Origin: Salmonella enterica subsp. enterica serovar Choleraesuis
Lineage (GTDB): Bacteria > Pseudomonadota > Gammaproteobacteria > Enterobacterales > Enterobacteriaceae
Assembly (NCBI GenBank): GCA_022846635.1
Contig: AP025685.1
Span: 558,001 to 622,000, forward strand
Direction of reading: 5' to 3'
Length of the DNA stretch: 64,000 nt
Position numbers and translations under genes: made by a program. Position 1 is the stretch's first letter, and every line of letters starts with the position of its first letter. Below are positions 41,707 to 52,045 of the stretch, piece by piece. The notes beneath the pieces were generated by a model, which searched no databases, was not told the origin of the DNA, and worked only from the letters and a program-made list of their open reading frames with translations.

Positions 41707-42213
41707 ATGATTGATGATATTTTGGCACCAGGGCTGAGAGTGGTGTTCTGTGGTATCAATCCCGGGCTCTCTTCTGCGCAGCAGGGGCTGCCGTTCGCTA
41801 ATCCCTCAAATCGATTCTGGAAGGTGTTACATCTGGCCGGATTTACCAGCCAGCAGCTGCGTCCCGACCAGGCGATGCAATTGATGGATTACGGCTGCGG
41901 CCTGACCCGACTGGTGGAGCGCGCTACGGTTCAGGCCAGTGAAATTAAGGGTGAAGAGTATCGGGAAGGGGGAATTGCCCTTATCGAGAAAATCCAAAAA
42001 TGGCAGCCGGCAGTGTTGGCTATTCTAGGTAAGCAGGCTTATGAGCGTGCCTTTCGCGTTCGAGGGGCGGTATGGGGTAAGCAGGAGGCCACCATTGGCG
42101 AGACGGAAATTTGGGTGTTGCCGAATACCAGTGGCCTGAACCGGGCTACCCTGGATAAACTGGTGGAAGCCTATCGTGAGCTTGATGAGGCTTTGGCGAC
42201 TAGTGGACGCTGA
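41707..42213 (+). CDS. mug: Mug, G/U mismatch-specific DNA glycosylase
   Basis: 168-residue uracil-DNA-glycosylase family 2 enzyme that removes uracil and ethenocytosine from mismatches with G. The catalytic motif GINPGLSSA has Asn18. The second motif reads NTSGLNR (140-146), where E. coli has NPSGLSR; this loop wedges into the DNA, so two substitutions there are notable. Length equals E. coli Mug. GGGAGG precedes the ATG. It converges on rpoD and shares a terminator with it. Confidence 0.94.
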   Translation: MIDDILAPGLRVVFCGINPGLSSAQQGLPFANPSNRFWKVLHLAGFTSQQLRPDQAMQLMDYGCGLTRLVERATVQASEIKGEEYREGGIALIEKIQKWQPAVLAILGKQAYERAFRVRGAVWGKQEATIGETEIWVLPNTSGLNRATLDKLVEAYRELDEALATSGR

Positions 42214-42224
42214 ATTGCGCCCAC

Positions 42225-42252
42225 AAAAAAGCCCTCAACAAGAGGGCTTTTT
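42225..42252. terminator. bidirectional terminator between mug and rpoD
   Basis: AAAAAAGCCCTC-AACAA-GAGGGCTTTTT has an A tract on the left and a T tract on the right of a six-pair GC stem, so it can end both mug and the rpsU-dnaG-rpoD transcript. Confidence 0.93.
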
Positions 42253-42268
42253 AATATCCAGACGGTAA

Positions 42269-44116
42269 TTAGTCGTCCAGGAAGCTACGCAGCACTTCAG
42301 AACGGCTTGGGTGGCGCAGTTTGCGCAGCGCCTTCGCCTCAATCTGACGGATACGTTCGCGGGTTACGTCGAACTGTTTACCTACTTCTTCCAGCGTGTG
42401 GTCGGTATTCATATCGATACCGAAGCGCATACGCAGGACTTTAGCTTCACGAGCGGTAAGGCCGGCCAGAACGTCGTGAGTGGCGGCGCGCAGGCTCTCG
42501 GTGGTTGCAGAGTCCAGCGGCAGCTCGAGGGTGGTATCCTCGATGAAATCACCCAGATGTGAATCTTCATCGTCGCCGATTGGCGTTTCCATGGAGATTG
42601 GCTCTTTGGCGATTTTCAGCACTTTACGGATTTTATCTTCTGGCATCAGCATGCGTTCAGCCAGCTCTTCAGGCGTCGGCTCGCGGCCCATCTCTTGCAG
42701 CATCTGGCGCGAAATACGGTTGAGCTTGTTGATAGTCTCAATCATATGTACCGGAATACGGATGGTACGCGCCTGGTCAGCGATAGAGCGGGTGATAGCC
42801 TGACGGATCCACCAGGTTGCATAAGTTGAGAACTTATAACCACGGCGATATTCAAACTTATCAACGGCTTTCATCAGGCCGATGTTACCTTCCTGAATGA
42901 GATCAAGGAATTGCAGACCGCGGTTGGTGTATTTCTTAGCGATAGAAATAACCAGACGCAAGTTAGCTTCAACCATCTCTTTCTTCGCACGGCGGGCTTT
43001 CGCTTCACCGATAGACATGCGGCGGTTGATATCTTTAACCTGTTCGATGGTCAGGCCGGTTTCAATTTCAATTTGCTGCAGTTTCTGAAGGCTGCGCTGT
43101 ACGTCATCTGCAACGTCATGCAGTTTTTCAGACCACGGCTTGTTCATCGCAATAGCGGCGTTGAACCAGGTTTCGCTGGTTTCGTTACCGGTAAACAAAG
43201 TGATGAAGTTTTTCTTCGGCATTTTGCACAGCTCAACGCACAGTTTCATGATGATGCGTTCCTGAGTACGGACGCGATCCATCATGGTGCGCATGCTGTT
43301 CACCAGGAAATCGAACTGTTTTGGCACCAGGCGGAACTGTTTGAACACATCAGACAGCTGCTGGATCTGAGCCTGGGCATCAGCGTGGCTGCGGCCTTTG
43401 CTTTTGATGGTGTCGCGAGTCAGTTCGTACTGGGTACGCAGCTCAAGGAATTTCTCACGCGCCAGTTCAGGGTCGATGCTGTTGTCATCGTCGCTGCTGT
43501 CGTCGTCGGAATCATCCTCGTCTTCGTCTTCATCATCGTCCATCTCTTCCTGAGACAGTTCAGAGCCGACGTGCGTGGCGGTCGGGCCAACTTCTTCTTC
43601 CGCATTTGGATCGACAAAACCGGTGATAAGGTCAGACAGGCGAGATTCGCCCGCTTCCACGCGGTCGTACTGTTCCAGCAGATAGGTAATCGCTTCCGGG
43701 TACTCGGCAACCGAGCACTGAACCTGGTTAATCCCATCTTCAATGCGTTTAGCGATGTCGATTTCGCCTTCGCGGGTTAACAGTTCTACGGTGCCCATTT
43801 CGCGCATGTACATGCGCACAGGATCGGTTGTCCGGCCAATTTCAGATTCAACGCTGGACAGCACCTGAGCCGCGGCTTCCGCTGCGTCTTCATCGGTATC
43901 GGTGGTGTTTTCGCCCAACATCAGGTCATCGGCATCCGGTGCTTCTTCCATCACCTGAATGCCCATGTCGTTAATCATTTGGATGATGTCTTCGATCTGA
44001 TCGGAGTCGACGATATCTTCCGGCAGATGGTCATTGACCTCAGCATAGGTCAGATAGCCTTGCTCCTTACCTTTGGTGACAAGAAGTTTCAGCTGTGACT
44101 GCGGGTTTTGCTCCAT
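42269..44116 (-). CDS. rpoD: RpoD, primary sigma factor sigma-70
   Basis: 615-residue housekeeping sigma factor. Region 1.1 covers the N-terminus, region 1.2 includes [19 protein letters not shown], and an acidic non-conserved stretch rich in Asp/Glu/Ser lies near residues 190-215. Region 2 is [20 protein letters not shown] and [17 protein letters not shown] (-10 recognition and melting). Region 4.2 is [20 protein letters not shown] (-35 recognition). Essentially the E. coli protein plus two residues. Last gene of rpsU-dnaG-rpoD. Confidence 0.98.
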   Translation of the reverse strand: MEQNPQSQLKLLVTKGKEQGYLTYAEVNDHLPEDIVDSDQIEDIIQMINDMGIQVMEEAPDADDLMLGENTTDTDEDAAEAAAQVLSSVESEIGRTTDPVRMYMREMGTVELLTREGEIDIAKRIEDGINQVQCSVAEYPEAITYLLEQYDRVEAGESRLSDLITGFVDPNAEEEVGPTATHVGSELSQEEMDDDEDEDEDDSDDDSSDDDNSIDPELAREKFLELRTQYELTRDTIKSKGRSHADAQAQIQQLSDVFKQFRLVPKQFDFLVNSMRTMMDRVRTQERIIMKLCVELCKMPKKNFITLFTGNETSETWFNAAIAMNKPWSEKLHDVADDVQRSLQKLQQIEIETGLTIEQVKDINRRMSIGEAKARRAKKEMVEANLRLVISIAKKYTNRGLQFLDLIQEGNIGLMKAVDKFEYRRGYKFSTYATWWIRQAITRSIADQARTIRIPVHMIETINKLNRISRQMLQEMGREPTPEELAERMLMPEDKIRKVLKIAKEPISMETPIGDDEDSHLGDFIEDTTLELPLDSATTESLRAATHDVLAGLTAREAKVLRMRFGIDMNTDHTLEEVGKQFDVTRERIRQIEAKALRKLRHPSRSEVLRSFLDD

Positions 44117-44307
44117 AAGACGGTATCCACACTTATGTCATGTAATGAGTGTCGGTCGGCGAAATCGCCAACAATAGCGTATGAGGGCGCACTTATTTTT
44201 TTGCCGCTGCCCATCAGTGCGGCGTTCGGGTTCACCCGATCAATATTCGGCAGTTAAGCCGCTAGTATTCTTGCGTGCCGTCGCGCGAACGCGACGATTG
44301 TCTGGTA

Positions 44308-46053
44308 TTACTTTTTTGCCCGCGCCTCGTTAATAACGCGGACTTCTTCGCGTTCCTGCGGGCTGAGGCCATGAGTTCTGGCTCTGGCGATAAGCTCTGT
44401 TAACCGCAGCTCCAGCACGGAGTCAAACATGTGCTCAAGCGCATCGGTAAAGGTCTTTTCTGCAATGTCCTTATCTGCTATATCGTCCCACATGGACAGT
44501 TTTTCAAGGGCTGGTGCCTGTTCTGAGCCCCGATACTTCTCAATAATTTGTCCAGTAGTCAGTCCTGGCGTCTCAATACAGGTGGCCACCAGTTCCGCAA
44601 ACAGGCTAAGACCCGGCAATTTGCTGCTGTCCAGCCCGTTCAACGGGGGAACCAGCGCCGCGAATTGCGGGTTTTGCAGCAATAATCCTATTAGTATACG
44701 CAGGGTTGTACGCTTTAGCTGTTTTGGCTTTTGCGTAGCGGTATTTTCCTGCTGTTTTGGCATCAAACGATCAAGCTGCGAATCGTCCATAATGCCCAGT
44801 TTGTTGCCCAGCTCCTGGCGCAAATAAATACGCAGGGTTTCACCCGGAACCTGACTTATCAGCGGTAGTGCCAGGGTGCTAAGCTGTGCCCGGCCATCCG
44901 GCGTACTCAGATCGACCTGAGGCAACAGGCTGTTAAACAGAAACTGCGACAGCGGCTGCGCTTCTTCCATTCTGGCCTCAAAGGCTTCTTTGCCTTCTTT
45001 ACGTACCAGAGTGTCGGGATCTTCGCCGTCAGGCAAAAACATAAATTTCAGCTGGCGGCCATCGGTCATCCACGGCAGAGCCGTTTCTAATGCTCGCCAT
45101 GCCGCATCGCGCCCGGCGCGGTCGCCGTCATAACAGCAAATGACGTTATTAGTGCTCCGAAACAGCAGCTGAATATGGTCTGCCGTTGTCGAGGTACCAA
45201 GCGAAGCTACGGCATAATTAATGCCAAACTGGGCCAGGGCCACCACGTCCATATATCCTTCGACCACCAGCAGCCGCCGGGGTTCGGGATTATCCTGCTG
45301 GGCTTCATATAGCCCATATAGCTGACGTCCTTTATGGAAAATATCTGTCTCCGGGGAGTTCAGATATTTCGGCTGCCCGTCGCCTAATACGCGTCCACCA
45401 AAAGCGATAACCCGCCCGCGTTTATCGCGGATTGGGAACATTACGCGCTCGCGGAAGCGGTCATAGCTGCGGCCCCGATCATTGGTGACCAGCATGCCCG
45501 CATCGCTTAGCGACTGCCGATTCTCCGGGTTGCCGCCAAAGCGCTTCAGGACGTTATCCCAGCCCGACGGGGCGAAGCCAATGGCAAAGCGCTCAATAAT
45601 CTCGGAGCTCAAACCGCGCCGTTCGAGATAACGGCGAGCTTCCAGCGCGTCAGACTGCGTTAATGCCTGGCGATAAAAATCATTCAGGCCGCTCATCAGA
45701 TGGTACAGGCTCTGACGCTGATGGCGTTCAATTTGCCCTGGCGCATTGCCGTTTTCATACGGCACTTCCAGGTTATGCATGGCCGCCAGTTCTTCTACGC
45801 TTTCAACAAAATCGAGCTTGTCGTAATTGAGCAGAAAATCGATGGCGTTGCCGTGCGCACCGCAGCCAAAGCAATGATAAAACTGTTTCTCACCGTTTAC
45901 GGTGAAGGAGGGGGTTTTCTCGTTGTGGAATGGACAGCACGCATGGAAGTTTTTGCCTTGCTTTTTTAGCTTCACACGAGCATCAATCAGATCGACGATG
46001 TCGGTGCGTGCCAGCAAGTCATTGATAAAGACGCGTGGGATTCGTCCAGCCAT
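44308..46053 (-). CDS. dnaG: DnaG, DNA primase
   Basis: 581-residue primase that makes RNA primers at the replication fork. The CHC2 zinc motif lies at residues 40-64 (CCPFHNEKTPSF ... YHCFGCG). The TOPRIM core has VVEGYMDVVAL and YDGDRAGRDAA with the metal-binding acidic residues. The C-terminal DnaB-binding helical domain begins after the Gln/Lys-rich linker near 430. It is the middle gene of the macromolecular synthesis operon, separated from rpsU by terminator T1 and from rpoD by 190 bases without a gene. Confidence 0.98.
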   Translation of the reverse strand: MAGRIPRVFINDLLARTDIVDLIDARVKLKKQGKNFHACCPFHNEKTPSFTVNGEKQFYHCFGCGAHGNAIDFLLNYDKLDFVESVEELAAMHNLEVPYENGNAPGQIERHQRQSLYHLMSGLNDFYRQALTQSDALEARRYLERRGLSSEIIERFAIGFAPSGWDNVLKRFGGNPENRQSLSDAGMLVTNDRGRSYDRFRERVMFPIRDKRGRVIAFGGRVLGDGQPKYLNSPETDIFHKGRQLYGLYEAQQDNPEPRRLLVVEGYMDVVALAQFGINYAVASLGTSTTADHIQLLFRSTNNVICCYDGDRAGRDAAWRALETALPWMTDGRQLKFMFLPDGEDPDTLVRKEGKEAFEARMEEAQPLSQFLFNSLLPQVDLSTPDGRAQLSTLALPLISQVPGETLRIYLRQELGNKLGIMDDSQLDRLMPKQQENTATQKPKQLKRTTLRILIGLLLQNPQFAALVPPLNGLDSSKLPGLSLFAELVATCIETPGLTTGQIIEKYRGSEQAPALEKLSMWDDIADKDIAEKTFTDALEHMFDSVLELRLTELIARARTHGLSPQEREEVRVINEARAKK

Positions 46054-46151
46054 AGGCCCCGTTTGTTTTCAGCGTATCCCGCCATTAATCAATCACAAAG
46101 CGCCGCTCAGAGCCGTTCGCGATGGGTTGAAAAATTTAAGGCTTATAAACG

Positions 46152-46187
46152 AGAACAAGCCGCGCATTCCTTTCGGAAGCACGGCCT
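46152..46187 (-). terminator. T1-type attenuating terminator between rpsU and dnaG
   Basis: On the minus strand GCCGTGCTTCC-GAAA-GGAATGCGCGGC followed by TTGTTCTC closely matches the E. coli T1 terminator that lowers dnaG relative to rpsU. The T tract is imperfect, as expected for partial readthrough. Confidence 0.85.
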
Positions 46188-46260
46188 TGATAACTACTAC
46201 CCGGTCTGTTTCCCTTGATACTAAGGCCTGAGCCTGCGTATTGAGGAAAGCCCTTTAGGA

Positions 46261-46515
<255 letters not shown>

Positions 46516-46546
46516 TCAACGCCAGCTTATTTCAAAATGGTGCGGA

Positions 46547-46576
46547 ATTTTACTGCAACCAGTGCTGCTTTGTAAA
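46547..46576 (-). promoter_or_regulatory. rpsU promoter (proximal)
   Basis: On the minus strand TTTACA (46576-46571) and TAAAAT (46552-46547) are 18 bases apart. A second, perfect TATAAT lies farther upstream at 46635-46630 with a weaker -35. Two tandem promoters agree with the known organisation of this operon. Confidence 0.65.
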
Positions 46577-46722
46577 GCACCACCGGAAACTGAACGCAGT
46601 TTTAGTCCACGCAGTTCCAGAGGCGACATATTATACACCAGATAGCTTCCTGGGTTGAGTAAAGTTTTACTTAGAAGCGCTGCGGGCATAAACTGCGCGG
46701 CGAGCAGAAGAGGTAAAAAACC

Positions 46723-47739
46723 ATGCGTGTACTGGGAATTGAGACATCCTGCGATGAAACCGGCATCGCCATTTATGACGACCAGCAAGGGTTACTTGCT
46801 AACCAGCTGTATAGCCAGATAAAACTTCATGCCGACTACGGCGGCGTAGTGCCGGAGCTGGCATCGCGCGATCACGTGCGTAAAACGGTGCCGTTGATTC
46901 AGGCTGCAATAAAAGAAGCGGGGCTGACGGCTAAAGATATCGATGCCGTAGCGTATACCGCAGGTCCAGGCCTGGTTGGGGCGCTATTGGTTGGCGCGAC
47001 GGTTGGCCGTGCGCTGGCGTTTGCCTGGGATGTTCCGGCGGTTCCGGTTCACCATATGGAAGGCCACCTTTTAGCTCCTATGCTGGAAGATAATCCACCG
47101 CAGTTCCCGTTTGTCGCGCTGCTGGTTTCCGGAGGCCACACTCAGCTTATTAGCGTAACCGGCATTGGTGAATACCAGCTGCTGGGCGAGTCAATTGATG
47201 ATGCTGCTGGTGAAGCTTTCGATAAGACCGCGAAGCTACTGGGGCTGGATTATCCGGGTGGCCCGCTGTTGTCAAAAATGGCAGCCCAGGGTACGCCGGG
47301 GCGCTTTGTTTTTCCGCGTCCGATGACCGACCGACCGGGGCTGGACTTTAGTTTTTCCGGCCTGAAAACTTTTGCTGCTAATACTATTCGAAACAATGAA
47401 AGTGACGCGCAGACCCATGCCGACATCGCCCGGGCTTTTGAAGATGCGGTCGTTGATACGTTAATGATCAAATGCAAGCGTGCACTGGAACAAACCGGTT
47501 TTAAACGCCTGGTTATGGCAGGCGGAGTGAGCGCTAACCGCACTCTGCGTGAGCGCCTGGCCATAATGATGCAGAAACGGGGCGGTGAAGTCTTCTACGC
47601 GCGACCTGAATTTTGCACCGATAATGGCGCGATGATTGCCTACGCGGGCATGGTTCGTTTTAAAGCTGGCGTTGAGGGCGAGCTGAGCGTTAGCGTGCGT
47701 CCACGCTGGCCTCTGGCCGAGCTTCCTGCCGTCTCCTGA
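46723..47739 (+). CDS. tsaD: TsaD, tRNA t6A37 threonylcarbamoyltransferase subunit
   Basis: 338-residue Kae1/Qri7-family protein that, with TsaB and TsaE, transfers threonylcarbamoyl to A37 of ANN-decoding tRNAs. Nucleotide and metal motifs are [15 protein letters not shown] at the start, HMEGH at 111-115 and [10 protein letters not shown]. The C-terminal [16 protein letters not shown] follows. Divergent from rpsU. One of the last bases before plsY is shared with a terminator hairpin. Confidence 0.97.
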   Translation: MRVLGIETSCDETGIAIYDDQQGLLANQLYSQIKLHADYGGVVPELASRDHVRKTVPLIQAAIKEAGLTAKDIDAVAYTAGPGLVGALLVGATVGRALAFAWDVPAVPVHHMEGHLLAPMLEDNPPQFPFVALLVSGGHTQLISVTGIGEYQLLGESIDDAAGEAFDKTAKLLGLDYPGGPLLSKMAAQGTPGRFVFPRPMTDRPGLDFSFSGLKTFAANTIRNNESDAQTHADIARAFEDAVVDTLMIKCKRALEQTGFKRLVMAGGVSANRTLRERLAIMMQKRGGEVFYARPEFCTDNGAMIAYAGMVRFKAGVEGELSVSVRPRWPLAELPAVS

Positions 47740-47756
47740 GGGAAAGCGGCTGGAAG

Positions 47757-47787
47757 AAAAAGGAGTGAGCGATCACTCCTTTTTTTC
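47757..47787. terminator. bidirectional tsaD/plsY terminator overlapping the plsY stop
   Basis: AAAAAGGAGTGA-GCGA-TCACTCCTTTTTTT is a perfect 8-bp stem with A and T tracts on opposite sides. The plsY TGA (47775-47773) is inside the right arm, so the terminator and the coding end share sequence. Confidence 0.92.
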
Positions 47788-48420
47788 TGAGTTCTCTTCA
47801 GTAGCGCTGCTTTCAGGGGATTTCTTTCTGCGCAGCTTTTTCCAGACCTTGGTTTCCTGCCCACGCCACAGACGCTGAATATTATCGTGGTGGCGAATAA
47901 GAATAAGACAGGACAGCATGGCGACCGGGAAGGTGAATTGCGGCTTGAACCACCATACGTAAAATGGTGCAACCAGCGCGCTGACGATAGCGCCGAGCGA
48001 TGAATAGCCGCTTAGCAGCACGGTTAAAAGCCAGGTGCCGGTCATGACGCCGGTGAGATCCCAGCCGATAGGCGCGATTGCACCAAATGCCGTGGCAACG
48101 CCTTTACCGCCGCGGAAACCGAAGAAGACCGGCCAGATATGGCCAAGACAGGCGGCAATAGCGATAAGACCCAGCCAGAATGGAGTCACGCCGAGTTCAT
48201 AGGCGGCCCATACCGGGAGCATGCCTTTAAGAATATCGAAAACCAGTACCGCAAACGCCGCGCCTTTACCGCCTATGCGCAGGACGTTGGTGGCTCCAGG
48301 ATTGTGCGACCCGTTATCCCTGGGATCGGGCAGACCCGCCATCCGACACACCAGAATGGCGCTGGATATAGAGCCGCAAAGGTACGCAAGAATCATAATT
48401 CCAGGCGCGATTGCACTCAT
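47773..48420 (-). CDS. plsY: PlsY, acyl-phosphate:glycerol-3-phosphate acyltransferase
   Basis: 215-residue membrane enzyme that acylates glycerol-3-phosphate from acyl-phosphate, the first step of phospholipid synthesis. The three family loops are visible: [27 protein letters not shown] (phosphate loop) and [15 protein letters not shown]. The ATG at 48420 gives MSAIAPGIM as in E. coli; the frame extends upstream only as a shadow of folB. About ten residues longer than E. coli, with a charged tail ending in the terminator stem. Confidence 0.95.
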   Translation of the reverse strand: MSAIAPGIMILAYLCGSISSAILVCRMAGLPDPRDNGSHNPGATNVLRIGGKGAAFAVLVFDILKGMLPVWAAYELGVTPFWLGLIAIAACLGHIWPVFFGFRGGKGVATAFGAIAPIGWDLTGVMTGTWLLTVLLSGYSSLGAIVSALVAPFYVWWFKPQFTFPVAMLSCLILIRHHDNIQRLWRGQETKVWKKLRRKKSPESSATEENSEKKE

Positions 48421-48525
48421 GACGCTGTTCCGTATTGAAAATGTCGTGTTGTACTCTGCATCTGTGGATAATACGCATATTTGGCCGGAAGTGGTATCTG
48501 GCTGTACAAAAAAGCGCAGGTCACG

Positions 48526-48882
48526 ATGGATATTGTATTTATAGAGCAACTTTCGGTAATCACCACCATTGGTGTGTATGACTGGGAGCAAGGTATCGAA
48601 CAGAAGCTTGTGTTCGATATCGAAATGGGTTGGGACAATAGTCATGCAGCGGTGAGCGATGATGTTAATGATTGCCTCAGCTATGCAGACATCAGCGACG
48701 CCGTCATCGGCCACGTCGCCGGCCAGCGTTTTGCCCTGGTAGAGCGCGTAGCAGAAGAGGTGGCTCAATTATTATTGAATCGCTTCAACTCTCCATGGGT
48801 ACGCATCAAGTTGAGTAAACCCGGTGCGGTTGCGCGGGCGGCCAATGTTGGCGTCATTATTGAGCGCAGTAGCGGCAAATAA
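48526..48882 (+). CDS. folB: FolB, dihydroneopterin aldolase
   Basis: 118-residue enzyme of folate synthesis (7,8-dihydroneopterin to 6-hydroxymethyl-dihydropterin plus glycolaldehyde) forming an octamer. Conserved features are [21 protein letters not shown] with the active-site glutamate and [20 protein letters not shown] with the lysine. The ATG at 48526 matches E. coli. Divergent from plsY, and 120 bases upstream of uppP. Confidence 0.95.
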   Translation: MDIVFIEQLSVITTIGVYDWEQGIEQKLVFDIEMGWDNSHAAVSDDVNDCLSYADISDAVIGHVAGQRFALVERVAEEVAQLLLNRFNSPWVRIKLSKPGAVARAANVGVIIERSSGK

Positions 48883-49002
48883 CGGGTTTTTTTTCACCAA
48901 CTTTCCTTTACACTGCGCAGCTTGCAGCGGTGGATAGCGCTGTGTTTGTGGCCTGGCGCTGTAGTTTAGGTCGTGACGTATTTTTCTAACAGGTTAATAG
49001 TA

Positions 49003-49821
49003 ATGAGTGATATGCACTCCCTGGTCGTCGCCGCGATACTTGGCGTGGTTGAGGGATTAACTGAATTCCTGCCGGTATCCAGTACCGGACATATGATTAT
49101 CGTGGGCCATCTGCTGGGTTTTGAGGGCGATAAAGCTAAGACTTTCGAGGTTGTCATTCAGCTGGGTTCGATTCTGGCTGTGGTGGTGATGTTCTGGAGG
49201 CGGCTATTTGGGCTTATCGGCATCAATTTTGGTCGTCAGCCACAGCAGGGCGCGCAGGGCGGTCGCCTGACGCTGGCTCATATCCTGTTAGGGATGCTTC
49301 CTGCGGTGGTACTGGGGCTTATTTTCCACGGTGAGATTAAAGAGCTATTTACCCCACGCACGGTCACCTATGCCTTGATTGTCGGCGGCATCCTGCTAAT
49401 AGCGGCAGAGCTATTGAAGCCAAAAACGCCGCGCGCTGTTGCCGTCGACGATATGACATTGCGCCAGGCTTTTGTTATCGGCTGCTTCCAGTGTCTGGCT
49501 TTGTGGCCAGGTTTTTCGCGCTCAGGCGCGACGATTTCGGGCGGTATGCTCATGGGCGTAAGTCGCTACGCGGCCTCTGAGTTTTCATTCCTGCTGGCGG
49601 TGCCGATGATGATGGGGGCTACGGTGCTTGACCTCTACAAAAGCATCGGTTTTCTGACTATGGCTGACGTACCGATGTTTGCCGTCGGCTTTGTCACGGC
49701 ATTCCTGGTAGCGCTGGTGGCGATTAAAACCTTCCTTGAAGTCATTAAGCGTATTTCGTTTATTCCATTTGCCATTTATCGCTTTATTGTTGCGATTATG
49801 GTTTACACCGTCTTTCTTTAA
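49003..49821 (+). CDS. uppP: UppP (BacA), undecaprenyl-diphosphate phosphatase
   Basis: 272-residue inner-membrane enzyme that recycles undecaprenyl diphosphate for cell-wall synthesis and gives bacitracin tolerance. The two inverted-repeat signatures are [15 protein letters not shown] (residues about 18-32) and [15 protein letters not shown] (about 168-182). Eight membrane segments. The ATG at 49003 follows an AGG; E. coli has 273 residues. It converges on cca across a small hairpin near 49828-49855. Confidence 0.95.
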   Translation: MSDMHSLVVAAILGVVEGLTEFLPVSSTGHMIIVGHLLGFEGDKAKTFEVVIQLGSILAVVVMFWRRLFGLIGINFGRQPQQGAQGGRLTLAHILLGMLPAVVLGLIFHGEIKELFTPRTVTYALIVGGILLIAAELLKPKTPRAVAVDDMTLRQAFVIGCFQCLALWPGFSRSGATISGGMLMGVSRYAASEFSFLLAVPMMMGATVLDLYKSIGFLTMADVPMFAVGFVTAFLVALVAIKTFLEVIKRISFIPFAIYRFIVAIMVYTVFL

Positions 49822-49833
49822 AGGCGATTGCCC

Positions 49834-51078
49834 TTAGCCTTCAGGCTGAGGGCAACGCTGTTCTTTCCAGGCCGCTACGGCTGCAATTCTGCGTTTGGTC
49901 AGCTCATTGCGAATAGCGGCACCGGTAAATCCGGCTTCGACCACCTCTTTTGCCGCGACCTGGCGAGCGGCATCCCATGCCTCTCGCAGTAATCTTCCCT
50001 GCGGATAATCCTTCTCTTCAAAGCCGGTGCGCCCTCTGGCATCAGCCTCGCTGGTTAGCGCGATTTGCTCAATTCGCTGTGGCTTACGCCAGGCATCTAC
50101 CGCATCAAATAATTTCACCAGCGTTTTAGGTTGCAGCACGTTGATGGTATGCACTAAATCGTGGAATTCAGCGACCAGACGTGCCAAATCGCGTACTTCA
50201 TTAGGAATACGCAGTCGGGTACACATCTGAGCAACGCATTTTACGCCTCGCGGGCCGTGCCCGTGATGGCGTGGCCAGAGCTCCGGTGGCGTTAGCGCCT
50301 TACCCAAATCGTGAGTCAGGGCTGAGAAACGCACGTCCAGCTCCGGGCTTAGCCGGGCGGCCATCGCCAGGGTCATGAGGGTATGCACTCCGGTATCGAT
50401 TTCCGGATGCCATTTAGCCGGAGCGGGAACGCCGAAAAGCGCATCTATTTCCGGGAACAGCACTCTCAGCGCCCCGCAGTCGCGCAGCACCTGGAAATAG
50501 ACCTCGGGATCCCGGCCTAAAAGGGCGTTTTCGGTCTCTTTCCAGACACGTTCTGGCGTTAAATTTTCCAGCTCGCCGGATGCCGCCATCTCTTCCATTA
50601 GCGCCTGAGTTTCGGGGGCGATGGTAAAGCCAAGATGGGCGTAGCGGGCGCTAAAACGCGCGACGCGCAGCACCCGTAGCGGATCCTCGCTAAAAGCCGG
50701 TGAAACGTGGCGCAGAATACGCTGCTGGAGATCCTGCTGGCCGTTATAGGGGTCGATAAGCGCGCCGGAGGCATCCTCAGCAATAGCGTTGATGGTGAGG
50801 TCGCGACGCAGTAAATCTTCCGGCAAAGTGACGTCTGGCGCGGCATAGCAGGTAAAGCCAGTATAGCCCTGGCCTGATTTACGCTCGGTGCGGGCTAAGG
50901 CGTATTCTTCGTGTGAATCTGGGTGGAGAAATACCGGGAAGTCGCGGCCAACTTGCTGATAGCCTGCGTCCAGCATTTGCTGAGGCGTCGCGCCGGTTAC
51001 CACCCAGTCTCTGTCTTTAACCGGTAGTCCCAACAGGCCATCTCGTACTGCACCACCGACCAGATAAATCTTCACCAT
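49834..51078 (-). CDS. cca: Cca, multifunctional CCA-adding enzyme
   Basis: 414-residue tRNA nucleotidyltransferase, plus HD-domain phosphatase and phosphodiesterase activities in gamma-proteobacteria. The nucleotidyltransferase start is [20 protein letters not shown] (catalytic DxD), with [14 protein letters not shown] and the [16 protein letters not shown] flexible region after it. The HD motif lies in [11 protein letters not shown]. Divergent from ygiF across ygiM; 110 bases separate it from ygiM upstream. Confidence 0.96.
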   Translation of the reverse strand: MVKIYLVGGAVRDGLLGLPVKDRDWVVTGATPQQMLDAGYQQVGRDFPVFLHPDSHEEYALARTERKSGQGYTGFTCYAAPDVTLPEDLLRRDLTINAIAEDASGALIDPYNGQQDLQQRILRHVSPAFSEDPLRVLRVARFSARYAHLGFTIAPETQALMEEMAASGELENLTPERVWKETENALLGRDPEVYFQVLRDCGALRVLFPEIDALFGVPAPAKWHPEIDTGVHTLMTLAMAARLSPELDVRFSALTHDLGKALTPPELWPRHHGHGPRGVKCVAQMCTRLRIPNEVRDLARLVAEFHDLVHTINVLQPKTLVKLFDAVDAWRKPQRIEQIALTSEADARGRTGFEEKDYPQGRLLREAWDAARQVAAKEVVEAGFTGAAIRNELTKRRIAAVAAWKEQRCPQPEG

Positions 51079-51188
51079 GACCTCACATCAATTTGGGGAT
51101 ACCGATTAATAGTACTGAAGAGGCGGGCGGAACGCGAAGGAAAACGAGGAGCAACGAGAGGGTGGACGCCAGGCGTCCACCGGGAGAA

Positions 51189-51803
51189 TTAGTTCATCCA
51201 GCGATCTTTACGGCGACGGCTAGGGATCAGCATCGGCAACACCAGACCCAGCACCAGGCCAAGGCCCGCTACGCCACCGCCATACATAAACCACTGCATG
51301 ATAATGGTGCGTTGTTTGTCATCAAGCTGCAGATTGGCTGCATTCACCTTCTTCTGCGCCACGATAAGCTGGTTTTTGAGGGCCTGATTTTCTTGCTTCA
51401 GGCCGTTTATGACGCTATCGCTCTGCGCCACTTTTTTCTGCATGTCAGCGGTACGCTGATTCCAGCTGGTGTCAATATTGTTGAGCTTATCGGTCAGAGT
51501 TGTGACCTGGCTCTCCAGCTCAGGCACCCGCGAATGCAGGCTTTTCTGAGTGGTCAACTGGCTCAATGGGATCCAAACGGTTTTACCGCTGCTGTCGCGC
51601 ACCTGGCCATATTTTTCGTTGCTTTGTAACAACGTAACTTGCTCACCGGCATTCAAAGTTCCTACCAGGCGATAGTTATCTCCAGGCCCGCTGCGAACCC
51701 AGGTGGTTAAATCGTCGGAGACATAGCGCTGCTCTTCGGCATGAACCAAAGGGGTAACGCTGAGAGTGAACAGGGTGAAGCAAATTAGGCGTAATTTGTG
51801 CAT
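51189..51803 (-). CDS. ygiM: YgiM, SH3b-domain membrane protein
   Basis: 204-residue protein with a cleaved signal peptide (MHKLRLICFTLFTLSVTPLVHA), a bacterial SH3 domain (residues about 25-90, WVRSGPGDNYRLVGTLNAGE), a coiled-coil region and a C-terminal membrane anchor (GGGVAGLGLVLGLVLPMLI) followed by SRRRKDRW. This is the E. coli YgiM layout; the role is not known, though it is reported to affect the cell envelope. The start is set at 51803 by the signal peptide. Confidence 0.9.
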   Translation of the reverse strand: MHKLRLICFTLFTLSVTPLVHAEEQRYVSDDLTTWVRSGPGDNYRLVGTLNAGEQVTLLQSNEKYGQVRDSSGKTVWIPLSQLTTQKSLHSRVPELESQVTTLTDKLNNIDTSWNQRTADMQKKVAQSDSVINGLKQENQALKNQLIVAQKKVNAANLQLDDKQRTIIMQWFMYGGGVAGLGLVLGLVLPMLIPSRRRKDRWMN

Positions 51804-52045
51804 CAGATCGTCATTATTTTCAGTGAAAGTGGAACTATAAACGTGGGTCAGTCTGACCAGCCAGAGCTGAAACCTGAATGAGAATCGTCCTGGTGTGTTT
51901 TTAATCAATCCTTCGCACGTTTGCTAACGGGTGTGGCGTGTTATTTGTAACATGGTAATTTGCCAGGAAATACTATTTACTGACAATAATTTGCGGTATT
52001 AGTTCGGGACTATCCCGCCTCGTTCGATAAGTGTAAGTGAATATT

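Noticed and set aside
42911..43780. 289-residue open frame antisense to rpoD
   Set aside because: The rpoD protein on the other strand is unmistakable over the full span; the antisense product resembles nothing and is rich in Phe and His as expected from reverse reading.
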